NCBI RefSeq assembly: GCF_946480185.1
Contig: NZ_CAMLIG010000045.1
Location: 1 to 21,692, forward strand
Source: an uncultured Pedobacter sp.
GTDB taxonomy: Bacteria; Bacteroidota; Bacteroidia; Sphingobacteriales; Sphingobacteriaceae
Direction: 5' to 3'
DNA: 21,692 nucleotides
A model generated the notes under the pieces. It made no database searches. It was not told where the DNA came from and saw only the letters and a list, made by a program, of their open reading frames with translations. A program made the position numbers and the translations under genes. Positions 1 to 7,489 of this stretch are shown here, one piece after another; positions within the stretch are counted from its first letter, which is position 1; every line of letters begins with the position of its first letter.

Positions 1-1
1 A

Positions 2-532
2 AAGGTCGATAAACCCGATAAGAAGCTATCTATTATCGCTGTTTCAGTAAAATCAGAAGATGAACTATTTGCAAAATCCTTTACAGAAAATATCGTAAGT
101 AAAGTAAACTCATTTTATATAAATACAAAGACAAAAAAGTCATCTGAAAACCTACACATTTTGCAACATCAAGCGGATAGTGTTAGGCGAGTTTTAAATG
201 CAAACATAGGAGGAGTTGCGGCTTCTATTGATGCCAATCCAAATCTAAATCCAGCTTTTCAAAGCTTAAGGGTGGGTTCTCAAAGTAAACAAATTGATGT
301 GCAAGCTAACGGTGCTATTTACCAAGAAATAGTGAAGAATTTAGAAATGGCAAAAATTTCGTTAAGAAATGATAAACCATTAATTCAGGTGATTGATCAA
401 CCTGTGTTTCCTTTAAAGAAAGACAGATTAGGGAAAGCAGTGGGAATTATACTAGGCGGAATTATTTTTGGATTTTTGATTTGTTTATATTTGATTCTTA
501 GAAGAGTTTTTAATCAAATAGTAGCAGAATAA
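2..532 (+). CDS. Wzz-like chain-length determinant, C-terminal fragment (5' end outside window)
   Basis: The reading frame is open from base 2 to the TAA at 530-532, so the gene enters from the left and only its last 176 residues are visible. The visible part has a long hydrophilic, probably helical stretch and ends in one hydrophobic segment (AVGIILGGIIFGFLICLYLI) followed by a short basic tail. A proline-containing stretch (IDQPVFPLKKDRLGKA) sits just before that segment. This is the usual end of Wzz/polysaccharide co-polymerase proteins: a periplasmic coiled domain, a Pro-rich patch and a second transmembrane helix. Such inner-membrane proteins set the chain length of Wzy-made polysaccharides, which fits the wzx and wzy genes downstream. 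The next gene starts 6 bp after the stop. A TTG at 161 lies inside the frame and is not the real start. The family call is good; the exact subfamily cannot be told from a fragment. Confidence 0.8.
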   Translation, partial: KVDKPDKKLSIIAVSVKSEDELFAKSFTENIVSKVNSFYINTKTKKSSENLHILQHQADSVRRVLNANIGGVAASIDANPNLNPAFQSLRVGSQSKQIDVQANGAIYQEIVKNLEMAKISLRNDKPLIQVIDQPVFPLKKDRLGKAVGIILGGIIFGFLICLYLILRRVFNQIVAE

Positions 533-538
533 TTAAAG

Positions 539-1726
539 ATGGAAATGCTTGATCTAATAGGTAGAAACGAAGAATTGTTTAGTACAGATATTTCTAATCA
601 TGAAGCTCATTTAAAGGAAATAGTTAATCATTCGAAATTTTTAGTAATTGGAGGAGCTGGGTCAATCGGACAGGCAGTTACCAAAGAGATCTTTAAACGC
701 AATCCATTAAAACTCCATATAGTCGATATCAGTGAAAATAACATGGTTGAACTGGTTCGTGATATCCGTAGTTCATTTGGCTATATCGACGGAGATTTTC
801 AAACTTTTGCCTTGGATATCGGCTCTGTAGAATATGACGCTTTTTTCGAAGAAGATGGAGATTACGACTACATTTTAAACCTTTCTGCATTAAAACACGT
901 AAGGAGTGAGAAAGACCCTTTTACCTTGATGCGGATGATCGAAGTGAATATCTTCAATACAGAAAAAACCATCCGGCAAGCTATTGAAAAAGGGGTGAAA
1001 AAATATTTTTGCGTTTCTACAGATAAAGCGGCCAATCCGGTAAATATGATGGGGGCTTCCAAGCGGATCATGGAGATGTTTCTAATGAAATACAGTGAAA
1101 AAATCTCTATTTCTACCGCCCGTTTTGCAAATGTTGCTTTTTCTGATGGCTCACTACTACATGGCTTTAATCAGCGTATTCAAAAGAAACAACCTATTGT
1201 TGCGCCAAATGATATCAAAAGATATTTCGTAATCTCTAAGGAATCTGGAGAGCTATGCTTGATGTCTTGCATTTTTGGCGAGAACAGAGACGTTTTTTTT
1301 CCAAAACTGAGCGAGCATTTACATTTGATTACCTTTGCAGACATTGCGATGCGATACCTAACAAATTTAGGATACCAGCCTTATCTGTGTGAGAGCGAGC
1401 AAGAGGCAAGATCCAAAGCACATGAGTTGATTGCTAAAAAAAAGTGGCCTTGTCTATTTACCGTAAGTGACACCACCGGAGAAAAAGACTTTGAGGAGTT
1501 TTTTACGGACGATGAGACTCTAGATATGGATAGATTCGAAAATTTAGGTATCATAAAGAACGATGCAGGTTTCGATGCCTCAAAGTTGGATCATTTTAAA
1601 AACACCATTCAAACTTACAAAGCCCGCAAAAAATGGACTAAGGAAGATATCGTGTCTCTGTTCCATTTTATGATTCCAGATTTCGGACATAAAGAGACCG
1701 GTAAATATTTAGACGCTAAAATGTAA
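539..1726 (+). CDS. legB: NDP-GlcNAc 4,6-dehydratase (LegB role; PglF/FlaA1-type SDR, soluble form)
   Basis: First dedicated step of the nonulosonate pathway: 4,6-dehydration of a nucleotide-linked GlcNAc to the 4-keto-6-deoxy sugar. Visible features of the 395-residue protein are a Rossmann motif GGAGSIG at residues 38-44, LSALKHV at 115-121 and VSTDKAANP at 159-167. An MMGASK motif at 170-175 places Met171 where classical SDRs have the catalytic Tyr (MxxxK). Asp162, Lys163 and Met171 have the same spacing as the catalytic D-K and Met of PglF; FlaA1 has Tyr there. The Met is therefore consistent with a PglF-like, C5-retaining dehydratase, as needed for a legionaminic rather than pseudaminic product (inference). 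There are no N-terminal membrane helices, unlike full-length PglF/CapD. It sits directly upstream of legC with a 16-bp gap. The role is well supported; whether the substrate is UDP- or GDP-linked is not. Confidence 0.87.
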   Translation: MEMLDLIGRNEELFSTDISNHEAHLKEIVNHSKFLVIGGAGSIGQAVTKEIFKRNPLKLHIVDISENNMVELVRDIRSSFGYIDGDFQTFALDIGSVEYDAFFEEDGDYDYILNLSALKHVRSEKDPFTLMRMIEVNIFNTEKTIRQAIEKGVKKYFCVSTDKAANPVNMMGASKRIMEMFLMKYSEKISISTARFANVAFSDGSLLHGFNQRIQKKQPIVAPNDIKRYFVISKESGELCLMSCIFGENRDVFFPKLSEHLHLITFADIAMRYLTNLGYQPYLCESEQEARSKAHELIAKKKWPCLFTVSDTTGEKDFEEFFTDDETLDMDRFENLGIIKNDAGFDASKLDHFKNTIQTYKARKKWTKEDIVSLFHFMIPDFGHKETGKYLDAKM

Positions 1727-1742
1727 TTCCCAATTTAATTTT

Positions 1743-2894
1743 ATGTCAGCTACCTTCCAACCCATCATAGACTTTGTGAAATCTCAATTTCCAAATCAAG
1801 ATTTTATTCCTTTGCATGCGCCACTTTTTATAGGGAATGAGAAAAAATACTTGATAGATGCAATTGATTCTACCTTTGTTTCTTCGGTGGGTGCTTATGT
1901 CAACCGTTTTGAAGCAATGATGTGTGAAATTACAGGCGCTAAACATTGTATCGCTATTGTAAACGGAACTAACGCATTACACATGGCCTTGCTTTTAGCA
2001 GGGGTTAAATCTGATGATGAAGTACTCTCACAAAGCCTTACATTCATAGCAACCTGCAACGCCATTAGCTATATTGGTGCTAGCCCTGTTTTTATCGACG
2101 TTGATAAAGACACTTTAGGGTTATCTCCCGAGGCTTTAAACAATTTTTTAGAAGCCGATGCGGAACGTAGAGTGAATGGATTTACATATAATAAAAAAAC
2201 TAACAGAAGAATTAAAGCCTGTGTACCTATGCATACTTTTGGCTTACCTTGCAGAATTGACGAGATTGTAGCTATTTGTGAAAAATGGAATATAACTGTG
2301 ATTGAAGATGCGGCTGAATCGTTAGGCAGCTATTACAAAGGAAAACATACAGGCGTCTTCGGACTTATGGGAACCTTCAGTTTTAACGGAAATAAAACAG
2401 TTACTTGCGGGGGTGGCGGTGCTATCATTACAGATGATGATGCCATCGCTAAAAGAGCAAAGCACCTAACTACCCAAGCGAAGGTGGCACATTCATGGGC
2501 TTTTGTTCACGATGAAATTGGCTATAACTACAGAATGCCTAATTTGAATGCCGCTCTAGCCTGCGCTCAACTGGAACAGTTAGATAAGTTTATCGCTAAC
2601 AAACGAGAGCTTGCATTTTCTTACCATCGCTACTTCGAAACTCAAGGAGTGAGATTTGTTTCAGAGATTGTAGAGGCTAAATCAAATTACTGGCTGAATG
2701 CCATTTTATTAAAAAATGTGGAAGAACGGGAAGCTTTTTTAGCTTTTGCAAATTCAAATGGGATAATGTCCAGACCAGTTTGGGAGCTCATGCACCGATT
2801 GTCCATGTTTAAGAATGCACAGAAAGCGGATTTAAGCAACAGTGAATATATCGCAGATCGGTTAGTGAATATTCCAAGTAGTGTGAGGTTATAG
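1743..2894 (+). CDS. legC: LegC-family PLP-dependent sugar aminotransferase
   Basis: A DegT/DnrJ/EryC1-type (class V-like fold) sugar aminotransferase of 383 residues, the usual length. It would transfer an amino group from glutamate to C4 of the keto sugar made by the preceding dehydratase. Seen in sequence: a cofactor phosphate/Thr loop NGTNALHMAL at 74-83, the pyridine-binding motif VIEDAAESLGS at 186-196 (Asp189), and the internal-aldimine lysine in TFSFNGNKTV (Lys218) followed by a glycine-rich GGGGAIITDD. The stretch HTFGLPCRIDEI (164-175) is also typical. An N-terminal extension and the position within a legB-legC-legH-legI-legG order point to the LegC branch rather than PseC. The start is the ATG at 1743, 16 bp after legB. 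It ends 3 bp before the next gene. Confidence 0.9.
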   Translation: MSATFQPIIDFVKSQFPNQDFIPLHAPLFIGNEKKYLIDAIDSTFVSSVGAYVNRFEAMMCEITGAKHCIAIVNGTNALHMALLLAGVKSDDEVLSQSLTFIATCNAISYIGASPVFIDVDKDTLGLSPEALNNFLEADAERRVNGFTYNKKTNRRIKACVPMHTFGLPCRIDEIVAICEKWNITVIEDAAESLGSYYKGKHTGVFGLMGTFSFNGNKTVTCGGGGAIITDDDAIAKRAKHLTTQAKVAHSWAFVHDEIGYNYRMPNLNAALACAQLEQLDKFIANKRELAFSYHRYFETQGVRFVSEIVEAKSNYWLNAILLKNVEEREAFLAFANSNGIMSRPVWELMHRLSMFKNAQKADLSNSEYIADRLVNIPSSVRL

Positions 2895-2897
2895 AGC

Positions 2898-3533
2898 ATG
2901 AGGATGAAAGATTTGATATTAATTGGCGGAGGCGGTCATTGTAAGGCATGTATAGACGTAATTGAGTGCGAAGGAGTTTTTAATATCGTAGGCGTCTTAG
3001 ATATTAAAGAAAAGGAAGGTGATTTGATTTTGGGATACCCAATAATTGGTACCGATGATGATATTTCTAAATTAGCAGAAAAAGGATACTCTTTCCTTAT
3101 CACCTTAGGGCAAATAAAAAGCGCCACTATTAGAAAAAATATTTACACAAAACTGAAGGCAGAAAATGCAAAGTTAGCTACTGTCATATCTCCTACGGCA
3201 AATGTTTCCAAACATGCTATTATAGGCGAAGGGACTATTGTTATGCATGCGGCAAATATTAATGTAGATGCTTTGATTGGAGTCAATTGTATTGTCAATA
3301 CCGGCAGTAATATAGAACATGATGTAGTAATTGGTAAGCACTGTCATATTTCTACTTATGCTGTAATTAATGGAAATTGCAATATAGGAGATGAAACATT
3401 TATTGGAAGCGGAAGTACTATTAGTAATGGGATTTCTGTTTTAGCGAACGTAGCTGTAGGAGCTGGATCAGTGGTTTATAATAATATTAACGCCGCGGGT
3501 TTATTTGCAGGTAACCCACTCAAAAAATTATAA
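2898..3533 (+). CDS. legH: NeuD/PglD-like sugar N-acetyltransferase (LegH role)
   Basis: Probable acetyl-CoA-dependent N-acetyltransferase acting on the 4-amino sugar from LegC. The 211-residue protein has the two-part NeuD/PglD layout: an N-terminal Rossmann-like nucleotide-sugar binding part with a glycine patch IGGGGHCKACIDVIE (9-23), and a C-terminal left-handed beta-helix built of hexapeptide repeats from about 95 to 200 (for example IIGEGTIV, VVIGKHCHI, NIGDETFIG). Glu140-His141 in SNIEHDVVIG matches the catalytic His position in PglD. It ends in AGNPLKKL, the common end of this family. The family also contains sialic acid O-acetyltransferases (NeuD), so an O-acetylating role cannot be excluded; position between legC and legI favours the LegH step. 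The start ATG at 2898 has a second in-frame ATG at 2904. Confidence 0.83.
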   Translation: MRMKDLILIGGGGHCKACIDVIECEGVFNIVGVLDIKEKEGDLILGYPIIGTDDDISKLAEKGYSFLITLGQIKSATIRKNIYTKLKAENAKLATVISPTANVSKHAIIGEGTIVMHAANINVDALIGVNCIVNTGSNIEHDVVIGKHCHISTYAVINGNCNIGDETFIGSGSTISNGISVLANVAVGAGSVVYNNINAAGLFAGNPLKKL

Positions 3534-3534
3534 C

Positions 3535-4545
3535 ATGAGCAAAACTATAATTATCGCGGAGGCGGGTGTTAACCATAATGGCTCTATTTCTTTAGCTAAA
3601 CAACTAATAGATGTAGCTGCTTCCGCCGGCGTTGATTATGTTAAATTTCAAACTTTCAATGCTGAAAAATTGGTTTCCAAACAAGCACAAAAGGCAGACT
3701 ATCAAATTGCAAATACCAATAACAAAGAAGAATCGCAATTGGAGATGCTGAAGAAATTGGAGCTTTCGGAAGAACAACATCATATATTATTAGCATACTG
3801 TAAAGAAAAAAAAGTTTCATTTTTCTCTACTGCGTTCGATTTAGATTCCTTAAAATACCTTGCTGATCTAGGCTTAGATTTAGTTAAGATACCCTCTGGG
3901 GAAATCACTAACCTGCCTTATTTAAGAAAAGCAGCTCGCTTATTCAAGAAAGTAATTATTTCTACAGGAATGGCTACACTGTCCGAGGTTGGAGATGCAA
4001 TCGAAGTTTTTACTTCGCAGGGGATTAATTTAAAAGATATTATTGTATTGCATTGTACAACAGAATATCCCACCCCAATGGAGGAGGTGAATCTAAAAGC
4101 AATGAAAACAATATCCGAACGCTTTGATGTTGCAATAGGATACTCTGATCATACCGAAGGTATCGAAGTCCCTGTGGCTGCAGTGGCTTTAGGTGCTTGT
4201 GTAATAGAAAAACACTTTACATTGGATAAATCCATGGACGGACCAGACCACAAGGCTTCTTTAGAACCCCATGAGCTGACAGCAATGGTCAAAGCAATTA
4301 GGAACATTGAAAAAGCGGTTTCTGGAGATGGCACTAAACAGCCCACTTCCTCAGAAAAAAAGAACATCACAGTCGCCCGTAAAAGTATAGTCGCCAGCCA
4401 ACCGATCAAAAAAGGCGCTGTTTTTAATGAAGAGAACCTTACGGCTAAAAGACCAGGTACTGGTATTTCTCCAATGCAATGGGAACAGGTAGTTGGGGAA
4501 ACAGCGAAACAAGATTTTGATACAGATGATTTAATTAGATTGTAA
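3535..4545 (+). CDS. legI: Legionaminic acid synthase (NeuB/LegI family)
   Basis: Condenses phosphoenolpyruvate with the 6-deoxy-diacetamido-mannose made by LegG to form the nine-carbon nonulosonic acid. The 336-residue protein has the NeuB layout: a TIM barrel with AEAGVNHNG (9-17), VKFQTF (36-41), KIPSGE (118-123), HCTTEYP (173-179), GYSDHTEG (202-209) and EKHFTLD (225-231), then a C-terminal antifreeze-like SAF domain from about 279, with KRPGTGISP at 305-313. I chose the ATG at 3535, one base after the legH stop, because it gives the standard N-terminus MSKTIIIAEAG; a TTG at 3505 would overlap legH and add ten unconserved residues. The neighbouring LegG-type epimerase, absent from pseudaminic pathways (which use PseG), argues for legionaminic acid. 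NeuB, LegI and PseI cannot be fully separated by eye. Confidence 0.92.
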   Translation: MSKTIIIAEAGVNHNGSISLAKQLIDVAASAGVDYVKFQTFNAEKLVSKQAQKADYQIANTNNKEESQLEMLKKLELSEEQHHILLAYCKEKKVSFFSTAFDLDSLKYLADLGLDLVKIPSGEITNLPYLRKAARLFKKVIISTGMATLSEVGDAIEVFTSQGINLKDIIVLHCTTEYPTPMEEVNLKAMKTISERFDVAIGYSDHTEGIEVPVAAVALGACVIEKHFTLDKSMDGPDHKASLEPHELTAMVKAIRNIEKAVSGDGTKQPTSSEKKNITVARKSIVASQPIKKGAVFNEENLTAKRPGTGISPMQWEQVVGETAKQDFDTDDLIRL

Positions 4546-5688
4546 ATGAAAGTTTGTATCGCAACAGGAACCCGGGCAGAATACGGTTTGTTAAAACCTT
4601 TAATTGATAAAATCAAAGCCGATCAAGGATTTGAATTACAGCTACTGGTTACTGGTGCACATTTATCTCCTGAGTTTGGGCTAACCTATGAATTGATTAA
4701 AGCTGACGACTATTACTACTTAGAAAAAGTGGAAATGCTAATTTCTTCTGATACTGCTACGGGTATCGTAAAATCAATGGGATTAGGAATGATAGGTTAT
4801 GCGGATGTTTTTGAGCGCTTAAACCCCGACCTTTTAATTATACTTGGAGATAGGTACGAAATGTTGGCAATAGCTTCTGTGGCATTAATATTTAAAATAC
4901 CAATAGCACACCTTCACGGTGGCGAGCTTACGGAAGGTGCTTATGACGATGCAATCCGACATGCAATTACCAAAATGAGTAATTTGCACTTTACCTCAAC
5001 AGAAGAGTATAGAAAAAGAGTCATTCAATTAGGAGAACAGCCTGAAAATGTTTACAACGTTGGAGCGATAGGGTTGGATAATATCAAATCATTACCTTTG
5101 TTAAACCGCGAAGAGTTAGAAAAACAATTGGATTTTCAATTTCTAAAATATAATTATTTAATTACCTTCCATCCGGAAACATTGGAGGATATACCCGTTG
5201 CTGATCAATTCGTTCAGTTGTTAAGTGCACTAGATCAACAAAAAGAGAGTCTTTTTATTTTTACCAAAGCGAACGCAGATACAAACGGACGCACAATTAA
5301 TAAAATGATTGACAATTATGTTTCCACTCATCCGGAGAGTTCGGTCGCCTTCACATCAATGGGTCAGTTGCGTTATTTATCTACCATGAAGCATTGTACT
5401 GCGGTAGTAGGAAATAGTTCTAGCGGGATCATCGAAGCTCCTTCTTTTCATAAACCGGTAATTAATATCGGCGATAGGCAGAAGGGCAGAATACAAGGAA
5501 GTTATACTTTTAATGTTATTGCTAAAATGGATGAAATTTTGGAAGCTTTCTCTAAAGTTAAATGCGTAGTTGTAAACAGAGCTATAGGCAGCCCATACGG
5601 TGATGGGAATACTTCTCAGAGAATTATCGACGTCCTAAAATTGAGAAATAACCAAAGCAAAAAAAATAAAATTTTCTATGACCTTTAA
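4546..5688 (+). CDS. legG: Hydrolysing NDP-sugar 2-epimerase (NeuC/LegG family)
   Basis: Removes the nucleotide and inverts C2, giving the free manno-configured diacetamido sugar used by LegI. The 380-residue protein is a GT-B-fold UDP-GlcNAc 2-epimerase homologue of the hydrolysing branch. Motifs seen are ATGTRAEYGLLKP (6-18), GDRYEMLA (101-108), HLHGGELTEGAYDDAIRHAI (122-141), GAIGLDNIKS, TFHPETLE and GNSSSGIIEAP. The ATG abuts the legI stop codon (TAA at 4543-4545, ATG at 4546), suggesting translational coupling. A LegG/NeuC enzyme next to a 4,6-dehydratase and an aminotransferase separates a legionaminic pathway from a plain sialic acid pathway (no dehydratase or aminotransferase) and from pseudaminic acid (PseG hydrolase). 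A short 34-bp spacer follows before the next gene. Confidence 0.91.
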   Translation: MKVCIATGTRAEYGLLKPLIDKIKADQGFELQLLVTGAHLSPEFGLTYELIKADDYYYLEKVEMLISSDTATGIVKSMGLGMIGYADVFERLNPDLLIILGDRYEMLAIASVALIFKIPIAHLHGGELTEGAYDDAIRHAITKMSNLHFTSTEEYRKRVIQLGEQPENVYNVGAIGLDNIKSLPLLNREELEKQLDFQFLKYNYLITFHPETLEDIPVADQFVQLLSALDQQKESLFIFTKANADTNGRTINKMIDNYVSTHPESSVAFTSMGQLRYLSTMKHCTAVVGNSSSGIIEAPSFHKPVINIGDRQKGRIQGSYTFNVIAKMDEILEAFSKVKCVVVNRAIGSPYGDGNTSQRIIDVLKLRNNQSKKNKIFYDL

Positions 5689-5722
5689 GTTTTAAGGCGC
5701 TTCTTAAATTACTACCAAAATT

Positions 5723-6772
5723 ATGAATTACGATTATAGTAAACATCTCATTTCGTCAAAGCAACTTATAAAGGTCGGGCTTTCAAAACTAGATCAGTTA
5801 GGTGCCGACGCTATTCTATTTGTTGTTGATGAAAGAGGTAAGCTTTTGGGTTCTTTAACAGATGGTGATGTAAGGAGAGGTTTTTTACAAGATTTAAACC
5901 TCGACACATGTATTGAAGAATTTATTCAACCAGATCCAAAGTTTGTACAGCGAGGAAATTATGCTATTGAGGATATAATTCATTACAGGGAGAAAGGGTT
6001 TAAAGTTCTTCCTGTATTAGATCAGGATAAAGTTGTAGTTAATGTAATCAACTTCAGGTTTCTAAAATCTTATTTGCCACTAGATGCTGTGATAATGGCT
6101 GGAGGTAGAGGAGAACGGTTACGCCCATTAACTGATCACATACCCAAACCTTTACTAAAGGTTGGAGATAAAGCTATTATAAAGCATAATTTGGATAGAC
6201 TTATTAGTTTTGGAATTGACGACTTTTGGATTTCCGTTAAGTATTTAGGTGATAAAATCAGGGAGAGTGTCGGCGACGGAAAAGATAATTCCGTGAATAT
6301 TAGCTATGTAGAGGAAAATGTCACATTAGGTACAATCGGTGCCATGTCATTGATCCCACATTTTGAACACGATCATATTTTGCTTACTAATTCGGATATC
6401 CTCACTAACTTAGATTACGAACAGTTTTTCTTAGACTTTGTGAAATCTGATGCAGATTTCTCTGTTGCCACAATTCCCTACAATGTAAATATACCTTATG
6501 CTATCTTGGAAACCACCGATAATCTAATCCAAAGTTTTAAAGAAAAGCCGACGTACACCTATTTTGCAAATGCGGGGATTTATTTGATGAAAAAGGCTGT
6601 ATGCGATATAATCCCTAAGAAAACGTATTATAATGCTACAGATTTATTAGACCACCTGATTAACAATAATTACAAAGTAAAATCGTATCCTTTAAGAGGA
6701 TATTGGCTGGATATTGGTAAGCATGACGATTACAAAAAGGCACAGGAAGATATAAATTATATAAAGTTTTAA
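5723..6772 (+). CDS. ptmE: CBS-domain sugar-1-phosphate nucleotidyltransferase (PtmE type)
   Basis: The 349-residue protein combines two CBS repeats (about 10-115; note DGDVRRGFL near 48-55) with a nucleotidyltransferase domain starting at about 121. The latter has the G-rich nucleotide loop MAGGRGERLRPLT (125-137), PKPLLKV (141-147), the NSD metal-binding motif at 223-225 and GYWLDIGKHDDY near the end. This layout matches PtmE of Campylobacter, a glucosamine-1-phosphate guanylyltransferase that starts the GDP-sugar route to legionaminic acid. If the function is conserved, it makes GDP-GlcN for the dehydratase upstream. The CBS pair may bind a nucleotide and regulate activity (family knowledge). 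The PtmF and PgmL partners are not in the window; housekeeping GlmS and GlmM could serve. The substrate and nucleotide (GTP, UTP or CTP) are inferred. Confidence 0.82.
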   Translation: MNYDYSKHLISSKQLIKVGLSKLDQLGADAILFVVDERGKLLGSLTDGDVRRGFLQDLNLDTCIEEFIQPDPKFVQRGNYAIEDIIHYREKGFKVLPVLDQDKVVVNVINFRFLKSYLPLDAVIMAGGRGERLRPLTDHIPKPLLKVGDKAIIKHNLDRLISFGIDDFWISVKYLGDKIRESVGDGKDNSVNISYVEENVTLGTIGAMSLIPHFEHDHILLTNSDILTNLDYEQFFLDFVKSDADFSVATIPYNVNIPYAILETTDNLIQSFKEKPTYTYFANAGIYLMKKAVCDIIPKKTYYNATDLLDHLINNNYKVKSYPLRGYWLDIGKHDDYKKAQEDINYIKF

Positions 6773-6775
6773 AAA

Positions 6776-7489
6776 TTGAAAAAAAAGGTATTGTGGCTAG
6801 TTGTGGCCAGATCAGGGTCCAAGTCTATAAAAGATAAAAACATTAAACTATTAGATGGTTTACCCTTATTGGCTTATAGAATAAAAGCAGCTTTAGCTTC
6901 TGAGTTGTCTGGGGATGTTTGGATAAGTACCGATTCCAATTTGTACGCAGAAACTGCAGAGAAGGTTGGAGCAATTGTACCATTTATAAGACCATCTGCT
7001 TTGGCAGGCGATAATTCTTCTTCTATTGATGTAGTATTACATGCTATGAATCATGCGGAGCAAGGCGGTCTTAGCTATGAGTATATCGCACTTTTGGAGC
7101 CTACATCTCCGTTTGTAAATATTAATGATATGGATCGGGCAATAGAAAGACTTGATAGCCATAAATCAGCCACTGGAATTGTTGCTGTGAAAGCGAGCCG
7201 TCCTTCAACTGTTTTTATTCAAGAAAATTCAGAGTTCCTAGCATCATTGGCAAAAAATCTTGAAAAGACAACAAATTTAGGACGCCAACATTTTAAAGAA
7301 GAAATCACTCCTTCTGGTGGATTTTATATTAAAAAGTGGGAATCTATGTTAGCCGATAAATCTTTTTATACATCTCTCACCTTAAGCTACTTATTAGATG
7401 ACATTTCGGCACTAGAAATTGACGAGCCAATTGATTGGACTTGGGCAGAATTTATAATTAATGCAAAAAAAAATGAATCAGCAATATAA
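6776..7489 (+). CDS. legF: CMP-nonulosonate cytidylyltransferase (LegF/NeuA family)
   Basis: Activates the nonulosonic acid with CTP to the CMP-sugar donor. The 237-residue protein carries the NeuA/KdsB-type nucleotide motif ARSGSKSIKDKNI (11-23) and LLEPTSPF in the middle, and has the short single-domain length of LegF/PseF/NeuA transferases, without the fused esterase seen in some NeuA proteins. The start is a TTG at 6776, 3 bp after the ptmE stop. No in-frame ATG is near and the family's N-terminus (hydrophobic strand then A-R-x-G-S-K) begins only ten residues later, so TTG is the best start. The end overlaps the next gene by about 17 bp across a run of nine A. The neighbourhood supports CMP-legionaminic acid as product; sequence alone does not separate the CMP-Leg, CMP-Neu5Ac and CMP-Pse enzymes. 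Confidence 0.87.
   Translation: MKKKVLWLVVARSGSKSIKDKNIKLLDGLPLLAYRIKAALASELSGDVWISTDSNLYAETAEKVGAIVPFIRPSALAGDNSSSIDVVLHAMNHAEQGGLSYEYIALLEPTSPFVNINDMDRAIERLDSHKSATGIVAVKASRPSTVFIQENSEFLASLAKNLEKTTNLGRQHFKEEITPSGGFYIKKWESMLADKSFYTSLTLSYLLDDISALEIDEPIDWTWAEFIINAKKNESAI

Noticed and set aside
4149..4616. 155-codon open frame on the - strand across legI and the legG start
   Set aside because: It lies opposite strongly conserved coding sequence, has no recognisable domain, and is a shadow of the NeuB-type gene.
5691..5708. Small hairpin TTTAAG-GCGCTT-CTTAAA between legG and ptmE
   Set aside because: A 6-bp, nearly all A/T stem with no following T-run is too weak for a terminator, and the downstream gene belongs to the same pathway.
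539..7489. Alternative reading as a pseudaminic or plain sialic acid pathway
   Set aside because: A NeuC/LegG hydrolysing epimerase is present instead of a PseG-type hydrolase, and a dehydratase and sugar aminotransferase are present that sialic acid synthesis does not need.
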